A stretch of 64,000 nt of DNA from Desulfocicer vacuolatum DSM 3385 (GTDB taxonomy: Bacteria; Desulfobacterota; Desulfobacteria; Desulfobacterales; Desulfobacteraceae). A program made the translations under genes and the position numbers. Positions within the stretch are counted from its first letter, which is position 1. Every line of letters begins with the position of its first letter. Below, in pieces: positions 36,027 to 44,178 of the stretch. The notes beneath the pieces were generated by a model, which had not been told where the DNA came from, did no database searches, and saw nothing but the letters and a program-made list of their open reading frames with translations. The stretch spans positions 124,001 through 188,000 of the forward strand of contig NZ_FWXY01000001.1 in the NCBI RefSeq assembly GCF_900176365.1, read 5' to 3'.

Positions 36027-36132
36027 GGCATACGTCATTTTTCAGTTTACACTTTCCAAAAAAATATACCCATTGCCCGGGAAAAATTGATCGAAAAGTG
36101 TAAACTGCTTTTAAAATTGTATGAAAAATGCC
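36027..36132 (+). repeat. Nested inverted-repeat element, family 2, copy 2
   Basis: 106 bp from GGCATACGTCATTTTTCAG to ATGAAAAATGCC with the inner GTTTACACTTT / AAAGTGTAAAC dyad. Same plan and right half as copy 1 at 22805-22908. It lies 46 bases before the NifU-like gene. Confidence 0.75.
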
Positions 36133-36178
36133 AAATAAAGGCTCAAACAATTACCCCGGACAATCAGGAAACATAGAA

Positions 36179-36640
36179 ATGGCAGACAAACTGGATCAAT
36201 TTCTGGATGACCTCCAGGAAAAAATATTTGATGAAGCAAAAGAAGTGTTGGGAGACAAGGGATTTCATCGATGGCAGAATCCCAGATTCAGAGGAAAACT
36301 ATCCGACTGTGATGTCCATGCCCACACGGTTGGGGCCTGCGGAGATTCCATGGATATCTATCTTAAATTTGATAACGAAATGGTGTCAGAGGCCTCCTAC
36401 ATCACCGACGGATGCGGCTCCAGCAATGTATGCGGCTCCTTTGCCGCCGAATTGAGCCTGGGAAAACGGGCAGAGGAACTTGCCGACATCACAGGAGAAC
36501 TTATTCTCTCAAAACTTGGAGAGGTCCCCGAAGATGATCAGCATTGTGCCTTTCTGGCCGCCGGTACCGTGCAAGAGGCATTAAAACAATACTATACCGC
36601 CGATAATAATAAGACGAAAAAAAAAGAAACGCCCCAATGA
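36179..36640 (+). CDS. IscU/NifU-like iron-sulfur scaffold protein
   Basis: 153 aa from the ATG at 36179 (AGGAA about 9 bases upstream). GACGDSMDIYLKF near residue 68, TDGCGSSNVCGSFAAEL near residue 92 and DDQHCAFLA near residue 135 carry the scaffold cysteines of the NifU N-terminal/IscU fold. A helical N-terminal extension of about 45 residues (FLDDLQEKIFDEAKEVLG) is present. It would assemble or carry Fe-S clusters in the cytoplasm. Its stop overlaps the next ATG (ATGA), so a 57-aa ORF is coupled to it. Confidence 0.87.
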   Translation: MADKLDQFLDDLQEKIFDEAKEVLGDKGFHRWQNPRFRGKLSDCDVHAHTVGACGDSMDIYLKFDNEMVSEASYITDGCGSSNVCGSFAAELSLGKRAEELADITGELILSKLGEVPEDDQHCAFLAAGTVQEALKQYYTADNNKTKKKETPQ

Positions 36641-36810
36641 ACTGCATCCCGGAAATGATAGCGATTCAGGTCAATCTGGACATCACTGTTGCAGCATTGC
36701 AGACCGCTGTTCCCACTGCCAGAAAAGCTGTAAAAAAGGATGAACGGGGAGAGTCTACTGTGGAATACTGGAGAATGTCTGTGAAAGATAGTTTAACAAT
36801 TTCTGTATAA
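36637..36810 (+). CDS. 57-aa ORF translationally coupled to the NifU-like gene
   Basis: The ATG at 36637 overlaps the preceding stop in an ATGA junction. The protein reads MNCIPEMIAIQVNLDITVAA, continues through an Arg/Lys-rich middle and ends LTISV, with a stop at 36808-36810. No known motif is recognised and there is no signal peptide. The stop codon TAA is also the first three bases of a type 1 repeat, so the native C-terminus may have been changed by the repeat. Start overlap and open length argue for a real gene; it could still be chance. Confidence 0.5.
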   Translation: MNCIPEMIAIQVNLDITVAALQTAVPTARKAVKKDERGESTVEYWRMSVKDSLTISV

Positions 36811-36950
36811 CCGCCACAGGCGGACCTTATTCCGACCCGGTTCCGCCCACAACGAAGCATGAAAGAGTGTTAGGCTTGCCTGCTCTTTCTTGTAAACTGT
36901 CACGGGCAGATCGCGGTCAGACTACGGTCCGCCCGTCGGGCGGTGTCGCA
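36808..36950 (+). repeat. Type 1 variant repeat, copy H
   Basis: CCGCCACAGGCGG, GGCGGACC...GGTTCCGCC, then the alternative second hairpin GAAAGAG...CTCTTTC seen also in copy D, and a second truncated unit with CCGCCCGTCGGGCGG. Confidence 0.8.
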
Positions 36951-37008
36951 CCATTGTTATACATATATATCATTACTAAATGATACACAGCCCAAATCCT
37001 GCAACCGA

Positions 37009-38364
37009 TTATTTTCGAGCCTTTTGAAGGGCCTGCTCCGCAGCAATGGTGATGGGCTCTTTGCTGGGCTCTGATGCGCAATCCGGATTTCCTGCGCACA
37101 TGAGCATCACCAGATCCCCAATCTTCTTTTCCCCCAGTATCAGGGCATTGACGGTATCAATTTCCTTTACCGGTCCTTCAGCATCACTGATGATCTGCCC
37201 CCCCAGAAGCTTCTGGGAATCTTTGTCAAACACCAGCTTAAGGGTCCAGGGACGCACCCCGGGGATCATGCTGTGCTTGCTCACCGAATCCACTGTGGCG
37301 CACACCGGGGTAAACCCGTTCTGTTTTGCCATCTCCTCTGTGAATCCCGTGGCAGAAATATTTTTTTCAAACAATTTCACGGCACTGTTCCCCAGAAGCC
37401 CGGGAAAGGGAAGTTCAAATCCGGCCAGACGTTTGGCAATGAGGCGGCCCTGGATCACGGCAGGTCCCCGGAGCTGAATGGGGGTGGATTCCTTGGTGAT
37501 GAAATGGAAATTATCAATGCAGTCCCCCCCTGCAAATATATCTGGATCTGAGGTTTCCATGAATTCATTGGCTTTTATGCCAAATTGCCCCATGTCAAGT
37601 CCTGCGGCCGTGGCCAGTTCCAGATTGGGCCTGGAGCCCACATTCATGAACACCATGTCCGCCTCCACAGTTTCTCCGGATTCAAACTTCACTCCGCAGA
37701 CATGCCCGTCTTTACCAAGAATTTCAACGACCTTTTCTCCCATGCGCATGGCAAGGCCTTTTTCTTCAAGATAGGTCTGAACCGTACCTGCCATTTCAGG
37801 GTCCAGCATCAGTCCCAGGGGGTGATCCAGCACTTCCACCACGGTTAAATCATAAAAATCAGGATTGGACTCCTTTAATAAAGTGGCCACTTCCAGATTT
37901 AAAAAACCCGCCCCGATGAACACGGCTTTTTGGGGGGATTTTGTATCCACATATGTCCGCACTTTTTCCGCATCCACAAGGGCTCTGAGGGTAAAAACCC
38001 CTTCCAGCTCATTGCCGGGGATGGGCAGTAAAAATGGGGAAGACCCCGTGGAAAGAATCAATTTATCATAGGCAATCTTTTTTCCACCACCCAGAGAAAC
38101 GGTTTTATCTTCCCGGTTCACACTTTCAACACGATCAATGATCACGTTGATATTATTATTTGTAAACATGGCGTCGGGATTAACAATGGACTCTCCTGTG
38201 ACCAGACCGGCCACGACATGGGGCAGTGCTCAGCGAACAATGAATCGGTCTTCAGCCCGGATCAAGGTGATATTCACCCCGGGCATCAATTTTCTGGAAA
38301 GCATGGCAGCCGGGGCACCCACACCACCACATCCTACAATGACAAGATTTTCTCCCTTTTTCAT
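37009..38364 (-). CDS. FAD/NAD(P)-dependent disulfide-reductase-like oxidoreductase, selenoprotein with Sec45 at in-frame TGA
   Basis: 451 aa if the TGA at 38230-38232 is read as selenocysteine. Translation starts at the ATG at 38362-38364 (AAGGAG 8 bases upstream). Residues 8-20 give the FAD-binding VIVGCGGVGAPAA, and the frame stays open to FIVR, TGA, ALPHVVAGL. Without read-through the FAD site would be lost from the downstream part. In CoA-disulfide reductase and NADH oxidase/peroxidase relatives this spot is the redox-active Cys of a CxLPY motif. Further motifs follow: KLILSTGSSPF, AVFIGAGFLNLEVA (NAD site), VFMNVGSRPN and IFAGGDC. A SECIS-like hairpin with loop GGUCU starts 15 bases after the TGA. 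Likely a cytoplasmic thiol/disulfide or NADH oxidoreductase; substrate unknown. Confidence 0.88.
38198..38214 (-). promoter_or_regulatory. SECIS-like hairpin for Sec45
   Basis: On the minus strand GTGGCC and GGTCAC pair (one G-U) around the loop GGTCT, the same loop as the E. coli fdhF SECIS as I recall it. The loop begins 21 bases past the TGA, within the bacterial range of about 16-37. Confidence 0.8.
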
Positions 38365-38388
38365 GCAATGTCTCCTTTATTTTAACAA

Positions 38389-38660
38389 ATAACTACCATG
38401 GGCAGACCTTATTCTGACCCGGTTTTACCCATAACAAAATTTGAAATACCCCCTGATCTGCGGTGTATTTCATATAACCGCCACGGGCGGACCGTATTTT
38501 GATCCCGCTCCGCCCACAACAAAGATAGAAATTTTCCACAGATTTGCGGAGTATTTCATATAAACTGCCACGGGCAGACCGTATTCTGATCCGGTTCTGT
38601 CCACAACAAAGCTTGAAATACGCCTCTGATCTGCGGAGTATTTCATATAAATTCATATAA
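38389..38660 (+). repeat. Tandem array of three type 1 units, copy I
   Basis: Three head-to-tail units at about 38391-38475, 38475-38563 and 38563-38651 (period about 88 bases), each with the GGGCAG/GGCGG hairpin, ACAACAAA and GAAAT...ATTTCATATAA. They lie just upstream of the selenoprotein oxidoreductase gene. Confidence 0.9.
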
Positions 38661-38820
38661 AATGAACTCGTATTCCTGGAAAGGCATATATGCAAAAGAA
38701 ATACCACATTTTGATCATTACCTCATTACACCAAAAAAGTCACCCATTAACAACAAAATCAATGAAATCAGGAATGCTCACACGTATTTAACTCAACTTT
38801 CGGTGTTCGCATTTCGTGGT

Positions 38821-38909
38821 GGGGCCAGGCTTTCGTTATTGACATTATCGAGGCTTTTTTCGTTGGCAAAGGCCTTGGTCAATAACATCAATAACAAAAG
38901 CCTGACCCC
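38821..38909. repeat. 89-bp imperfect palindrome, REP-like
   Basis: GGGGCCAGGCTTTCGTTATT at the left pairs with AATAACAAAAGCCTGACCCC at the right with three mismatches; the pairing continues inward. The GGGG-CAGGCTTT end resembles palindromes that accompany IS200-like REP transposases, but no transposase is in the window. Confidence 0.7.
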
Positions 38910-39016
38910 GTCGGCACACTGACCCCATCGGTACATTTAAAAATGCCGGCTTTGAAATGAAGCCCAAAAGTTGAGTATTTAAAATAAACAAAAGCATTTC
39001 TCTCTCTGCCCCAAAG

Positions 39017-39058
39017 CGTTACCGTTACAAAGAAACGTCAACTACCCTCATGGTAACG
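39017..39058. promoter_or_regulatory. CGTTAC motif cluster upstream of the binding-protein gene
   Basis: CGTTACCGTTAC at 39017-39028 and an inverted GTAACG at 39053-39058, about 210-250 bases before the ATG. The same hexamer is repeated before the porin-like gene at 54174-54213. Confidence 0.3.
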
Positions 39059-39265
39059 CCACATTGGGAACCCCCAAAATGCAAATTCCTTACAAATTCA
39101 TGAAACCGTATGGCCAATTTCAGACAATTAAACGCGTATGGGTCAAATCGTCGACTTTTTTTTAAATCCCTGATATGGATGACACAATGAACCATCCACA
39201 AAGACAAATTTCCAAAAGATACAAGACACTCATAAAATTATTAACATGGAGGTGTCATCATCATC

Positions 39266-41443
39266 ATGGGCTTTACAAAAATAATTTGGGCAGTTTTTTA
39301 TCTGTGCTGTTTCATCAGCAATCCCTTGACAACAAGGGCCTTTGAACCTGTCAAAATCGCCGTTATTCTTGCAAAGACAGGTATCGCAGCCCAAGACAAT
39401 GTGGCCATGGGCCAGGCAGCCACCATGGCAGTGGAGGAGATCAATGAAAAAGGGGGGCTTCTGGGCAGCCCGGTTGAATTGATTTTAATTGATAACAAAA
39501 GCACATCATTGGGGTCAAAGGCTGCCGCCATGGAGGCGGTACAGCGTCAGGTCACAGGGGTTATTGGAGCGTCCTGGAGTTCCCATTCTCTGGCCATGGC
39601 ACCAGTGCTGCAAAGGGCAGGGATACCCATGATCACACCGGTTTCCACAATGCCCGGGCTCACTGAAATCGGAAACTATATTTTCAGGGTCTGTTTCACC
39701 GACGAACTCCAGGCCAAAGCCATGGCAAGCTTTGCCACAAAGGATCTCAACGCCCATACCGCTGTGGTGCTGCATAATGTCAATGAACAATACAGCGGCA
39801 CCCTGGCAAATTATTTTTCCCAATGCTTTATCAAAAATAACGGAAAAGTGCTTTTCCATGGGTATTACACAGCAAAAAGCGTTGACTTTACAGACATGCT
39901 TGCAACGGTCAAAGACATGGCCCCGGATATTGTTTTCATTCCCGGTTATTCCAGGGACAGCGCCCTTGTGATCCGTCAGGCCGTTGAAATGGGCATAACA
40001 GCAACCTTCCTTGGAGGAGACGCCTGGACAGAGAAAATGTTTGACTATGCAGGCAACGCTCTAAACGGCAGCTACACCACTGCCAGCTGGCACAAAGATT
40101 TTTCCTTTCCTGGGTCCCGTCATCTCAAAGCATTGTTCCGTAAAAAATATACCAACACCCCGGTGTATAACTCCGACATTCCCCTGACCTATGATGCTAT
40201 GGGACTCCTTGCCCATGCCGTTAAAAAAGCCGGAACCCTTAACACTGAAAAAATCCGGGATGTCCTGGCCAAAACAGTTGATTATCACGGTGCCACCGGA
40301 GATATTGCCTTTGATGGAAAGGGGAATCCCCTGGGAAAGGAAGTTGTCATTGTTCAACTGGAGGGGAACACCTCCAGATTTGTAAAATCCGTTAAAGAAG
40401 AAACCGTCAAAATAGCGGCAATTTATGCATTATCCGGTAAAGCCGCAGAATCAAATAAACCCTCCCTTGAAGGCGTGATCAATGCGACAAATGACATCAA
40501 TGCCTCAGGGGGTATTTCAGACAAAAAAATAAAACTTCATATTTTTGATAACCAAAGCACCCCCATCGGTGCCAAGATGGCTGCAAAAGAAGCGGTGGCA
40601 AAGGGGGCCAGAGCCATCATTGGAGCAGACTGGAGTGACCACTCTCTGGCCGTTGCCAGGGTGGCCCAGGCCGCAGGCGTCCCCATGATTACCAACGTTT
40701 CAACAAACCAGGAGATTACAAAAACAGGGAATTACATTTTCCGGGTCTGTTTTATTGATTCGTTTCAAGGAAAGGTAATGGGTAAATTTGCCCTTGAGGA
40801 TTTAAGTGCTGCCACTGCCGTTATTTTTACCAATATAACAAGTGCGTACAGCATGGGGTTGTCCCGGGAATTTCAAAAAACCTTTGAAAAGTCAGGGGGT
40901 AAGATTTTATTCACTGCACCATACAAAACCGGGTTAAAAAAATATAAAAAACTTATTTCCCAAACCAAAAATAAAAATCCCGATGTAATCTTTTTCTCAG
41001 GCCACGATGAAAGCGGTTTTCTGGCCCGGCAGATACAACGTTCCGGGGTGCGGTCAATTTTACTGGGAGGAGATGACTGGGATACAAAAAGCTTTTTATC
41101 AAAGGGGGGGAAATATATCACAAAGGGATATTATTGTACCCATTGGTCCATGGCATCCAAATCTCCTGTTTCCCTTGATTTTGTAAAAAGATATCACACC
41201 ATGGAAAAAATACCTTCAGCCTTTGCTCTATCCCATGATGCCGTTCTATTGCTGGCCAATGCCATGAATCGCGCCGGAAAAATGGACAGAAAGTCCATTC
41301 GAGATGCATTACAGGAAACCGCCGCCTTTGAGGGTATCACCGGTAAAATAGTTTTTAACAAAAACAGAAATCCCGTTAAAAATGCCATCATCAATGAAAT
41401 TAATCATGGACAGATCAGATATTTTAAAACCATCTCCCCCTGA
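39266..41443 (+). CDS. Periplasmic binding protein with two tandem type-I (Leu/Ile/Val-like) domains
   Basis: 725 aa with GGAGG before the start. Signal peptide at residues 1-25. Domain 1 (about 27-375) and domain 2 (about 382-725) are each a complete Peripla_BP_6 fold. They share the same order of motifs (GVIGASWSSHSLAMAPVLQ versus AIIGADWSDHSLAVARVAQ, GNYIFRVCF in both, GGDAW versus GGDDW), so the gene arose by internal duplication. Single-domain members bind amino acids or other small anions for ABC uptake. No permease genes lie here; instead histidine kinases follow, so a sensory role with the downstream kinases is likely (inference). Confidence 0.9.
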   Translation: MGFTKIIWAVFYLCCFISNPLTTRAFEPVKIAVILAKTGIAAQDNVAMGQAATMAVEEINEKGGLLGSPVELILIDNKSTSLGSKAAAMEAVQRQVTGVIGASWSSHSLAMAPVLQRAGIPMITPVSTMPGLTEIGNYIFRVCFTDELQAKAMASFATKDLNAHTAVVLHNVNEQYSGTLANYFSQCFIKNNGKVLFHGYYTAKSVDFTDMLATVKDMAPDIVFIPGYSRDSALVIRQAVEMGITATFLGGDAWTEKMFDYAGNALNGSYTTASWHKDFSFPGSRHLKALFRKKYTNTPVYNSDIPLTYDAMGLLAHAVKKAGTLNTEKIRDVLAKTVDYHGATGDIAFDGKGNPLGKEVVIVQLEGNTSRFVKSVKEETVKIAAIYALSGKAAESNKPSLEGVINATNDINASGGISDKKIKLHIFDNQSTPIGAKMAAKEAVAKGARAIIGADWSDHSLAVARVAQAAGVPMITNVSTNQEITKTGNYIFRVCFIDSFQGKVMGKFALEDLSAATAVIFTNITSAYSMGLSREFQKTFEKSGGKILFTAPYKTGLKKYKKLISQTKNKNPDVIFFSGHDESGFLARQIQRSGVRSILLGGDDWDTKSFLSKGGKYITKGYYCTHWSMASKSPVSLDFVKRYHTMEKIPSAFALSHDAVLLLANAMNRAGKMDRKSIRDALQETAAFEGITGKIVFNKNRNPVKNAIINEINHGQIRYFKTISP

Positions 41444-41623
41444 TCAACAGCCGGAGAAATGAATATTGAGTTCTAAGTGAGCCAGATCTTATTGATTTAC
41501 CATTTAACCATACCAAATTGATATGTTTTATGGATAAAATTTCAGATAAACGGTAAATTGAAAACTGCTGACTCCCTAAAGTTTAACTTGGCTTAACAAT
41601 TTGGAAAAACAAGTGATAAATCC

Positions 41624-43720
41624 ATGAACAGAACGATAAAAACAACAAGTCTTGGTTTTAAAATAAACACCATTATTATAAGCACATGTTTAATATTTGC
41701 ACTGGTGTGCGGTTGTGTATTGTATTTTACCAGCATAAACATCCTGGCACAGAAATATGATGAAAACAGCACCCTGTTACATGTACTGTTTGAGCAAAAT
41801 CGAGAAGACATTGCCAATGAAATATTTGCAGAACAGAACATGGCACTCCAGGAATCATTAAATGACATCCTGGATGTTAAAGGAATGGCAGGGGTGGCAG
41901 TATATGACAAAAAAGGGATTTTAATACTGTCCACAGGAACAAATCACAGGGCAACACTTTCTCAAAATGAGATGCAGTCCCTTAATGAAAAATCTATTTT
42001 TAAAAAAAGAGTTAACTCAAATAAAAATATGACTTCCTATTCTTCCATGATTAAAGTCATTGGGGAGCAACTTGGCTATATAACAATGTATTATGATTCC
42101 AAATCCATAAATAAACAATTAAACCAGGTTGCAATCATTTTTATCTCCTTTTTTGTCATGTTGACCATTTTTACCCCATTAATTTTAAATATCCTTTTAT
42201 ACCGTTTTATCATTAATCCTGTTTTGACCTTAAAGCACTCCATGGAAAAACTGGACAAGGGCAGTCTCGGTATAAAAGTAGATCTTTCCGCCAGGGATGA
42301 AATCGGTGATATGGGGTCGGTTTTTAATAAAATGTCTGAAACATTACTCCAGAATCACACGGCCCTTGAAAATGCGGTTCAAACAGAGGCGGATTACGCA
42401 TTAAAGCTTGTAAACGCCAACACAGAGTTAAAAAGAGTCAATGTTGAAATTGAGAGGTCAAACAATGCACTGGCCCAACTCAATACCGATCTTGAAAAAA
42501 CCGTGGAAAAACGAACCGCAGCCCTTATGGAATCCAATGCCAGCCTTCAAAGGGAGATGGATGAAAAAGAAAAAATGCAAAAAGACCTCATCCGGGTGGA
42601 AAAACTTGAATCAACGGCCTTGCTTGCCGGTGGTATTGCCCACGATTTTAACAACATTCTAAGTATTATTACGGGTAATATCTCCCTTGCTCAACTCCAG
42701 GCAGAACAGGGAGAAAACATATCAAAAATCCTCGTGGATACTGAAAAAGCGTGTTTCCGGGCCAGGGATCTAACCAAACAGCTTCTCACATTTTCCAAGG
42801 GGGGAAGCCCCGTTAAAAAAACGCTGGTGGTGAGCGAACTCATACAAGAAACCGTTGTGTTTGCCCTAAGGGGCTCCAATGTGAAATATGAGTTTTCCAT
42901 TGCACCGGATTTGTCTCCTGTGAATGTGGATGAAGGCCAGATCAATCAGGTGTTGAGCAACATCGTTATCAATGCTGGCCATGCCATGCCCCATGGCGGA
43001 ACAGTCATGGTGACGGCAGAGGATTTAACCATTAAAGCGAAAAACTCTTTTTCCATTCCCCTGTCCCCGGGACCTTACATCAGAATAAGTATCAAAGATA
43101 CAGGCACCGGCATTGCAAAGAAAAACCTTCACTCCATATTTGATCCTTATTTCACAACCAAACCAACGGGAAGCGGTCTTGGCCTTGCCACGGCCCATTC
43201 CATCATTGAAAAACACGGAGGATTCATAGGGGTTGAATCCCAGGAAAAAAAGGGCACCACATTTCATATTTATCTGCCCGCATCCATGAAAGGCATCCAT
43301 GGCAGTGGTTCTCCGATCAATGCATCCATGACAACACTTTCCCAGGGACATGGAAAAATTTTAATCATGGATGATGAAGAGATGGTAAGAAAGGTTGTGG
43401 GAGAATTGCTCAAACACATGGGTTATGCACCTGATTTTGCCAAAGATGGTGTCGAGGCATGCAGGAAATATCAGGAAGCCATGGCAAATAACGATAAGTT
43501 CAAAGCAGTTATCATGGACTTGACCATTCCCGGGGGGATGGGTGGAAAGGAAGCCGTGCAGCATATCCTGGAAATTGATCCCCAGGCAAAAGTGATTGTT
43601 TCCAGCGGATTTTCCACGGATCCTGTGATGGCAGATTATAAATCCTATGGGTTTTCCGGTGTGGTTGCCAAACCGTTCATGGTTCAGGAATTAAGCGATG
43701 TGCTTTGTAAAATAATCTAA
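41624..43720 (+). CDS. Membrane hybrid histidine kinase (HAMP, HisKA, HATPase, receiver)
   Basis: 698 aa. Two membrane helices (about 12-35 and 166-190) flank a periplasmic sensor of about 130 residues. HAMP (about 190-245), a coiled coil, the H-box GGIAHDFNNIL near residue 340, the HATPase domain ([22 protein letters not shown]) and a C-terminal receiver (about 577-698: MDDEE, VIMDLTIPGG, SSGFS, AKPF) follow. All phosphotransfer residues are present. It is the first of three similar hybrid kinases in this block and follows the tandem binding protein. No ribosome site is obvious before the ATG. Confidence 0.9.
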   Translation: MNRTIKTTSLGFKINTIIISTCLIFALVCGCVLYFTSINILAQKYDENSTLLHVLFEQNREDIANEIFAEQNMALQESLNDILDVKGMAGVAVYDKKGILILSTGTNHRATLSQNEMQSLNEKSIFKKRVNSNKNMTSYSSMIKVIGEQLGYITMYYDSKSINKQLNQVAIIFISFFVMLTIFTPLILNILLYRFIINPVLTLKHSMEKLDKGSLGIKVDLSARDEIGDMGSVFNKMSETLLQNHTALENAVQTEADYALKLVNANTELKRVNVEIERSNNALAQLNTDLEKTVEKRTAALMESNASLQREMDEKEKMQKDLIRVEKLESTALLAGGIAHDFNNILSIITGNISLAQLQAEQGENISKILVDTEKACFRARDLTKQLLTFSKGGSPVKKTLVVSELIQETVVFALRGSNVKYEFSIAPDLSPVNVDEGQINQVLSNIVINAGHAMPHGGTVMVTAEDLTIKAKNSFSIPLSPGPYIRISIKDTGTGIAKKNLHSIFDPYFTTKPTGSGLGLATAHSIIEKHGGFIGVESQEKKGTTFHIYLPASMKGIHGSGSPINASMTTLSQGHGKILIMDDEEMVRKVVGELLKHMGYAPDFAKDGVEACRKYQEAMANNDKFKAVIMDLTIPGGMGGKEAVQHILEIDPQAKVIVSSGFSTDPVMADYKSYGFSGVVAKPFMVQELSDVLCKII

Positions 43721-44064
43721 CTGTTTGTCAGACACATGTCCACATGGGGAATACCGTCTTCAAGATAATTCCGGGAAATGGTGGTAAAACCGTGGGAGAG
43801 ATAAAATTTTTTCAGGTAAACCTGGGCCGCAATGCGAATATTTTTTCCTGACCACAGTTGCCCGGTCTCACAAAAAGCCTGTTCCAGGAGTCGGTGTCCC
43901 AGCCCTTTACCCCGGTAGGGAGATGCCACCACCAACCGTCCCAGTCCCACCTCAGGAAACACCATCCCCGGGGGCAGTATGCGAAGATAAGCTGCCAGCT
44001 CACCACTGCCTGACACCCGACCCAGCAAATGCCGGGTGCCCGGCCGGATGTCAAGCCCGTCCAA
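43717..44064 (-). CDS. GNAT acetyltransferase (ElaA-like) with missing or frameshifted N-terminus
   Basis: The 115 residues from a TTG at 44064 contain an ElaA-type GNAT core: DLDGLDIRPGTRHLLGR, LGRLVVASPYRGKGLGHRLLEQA (acetyl-CoA loop), and the closing YLEDGIPHVDMCL. ElaA proteins are about 150 aa. The same frame remains open upstream (KFQLCIYPDLDG just before the TTG) but has no ATG, GTG or TTG. The expected LYA...LR helix appears instead in the next frame (LYARIAHLSK near 44110-44140). A frameshift near 44100-44110 is therefore possible, or the N-terminus was lost against the divergent kinase gene. The stop overlaps the convergent kinase gene by four bases. Confidence 0.5.
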   Translation of the reverse strand: MDGLDIRPGTRHLLGRVSGSGELAAYLRILPPGMVFPEVGLGRLVVASPYRGKGLGHRLLEQAFCETGQLWSGKNIRIAAQVYLKKFYLSHGFTTISRNYLEDGIPHVDMCLTNS

Positions 44065-44178
44065 ATCAGGATAAATACACAGTTGAAATTTTTCCTTTTT
44101 CGCTTTGACAAATGTGCGATTCTTGCATACAAATAAACCATAGACCCACCACCCAAAACAGGGATACGGGAGGGAAAA

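Larger units (their letters stand above)
38661..39265. other. Gene-free region before the tandem binding-protein gene
   Basis: Holds the 89-bp palindrome at 38821-38909 and the CGTTAC sites at 39017-39058. No credible ORF. Confidence 0.5.
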
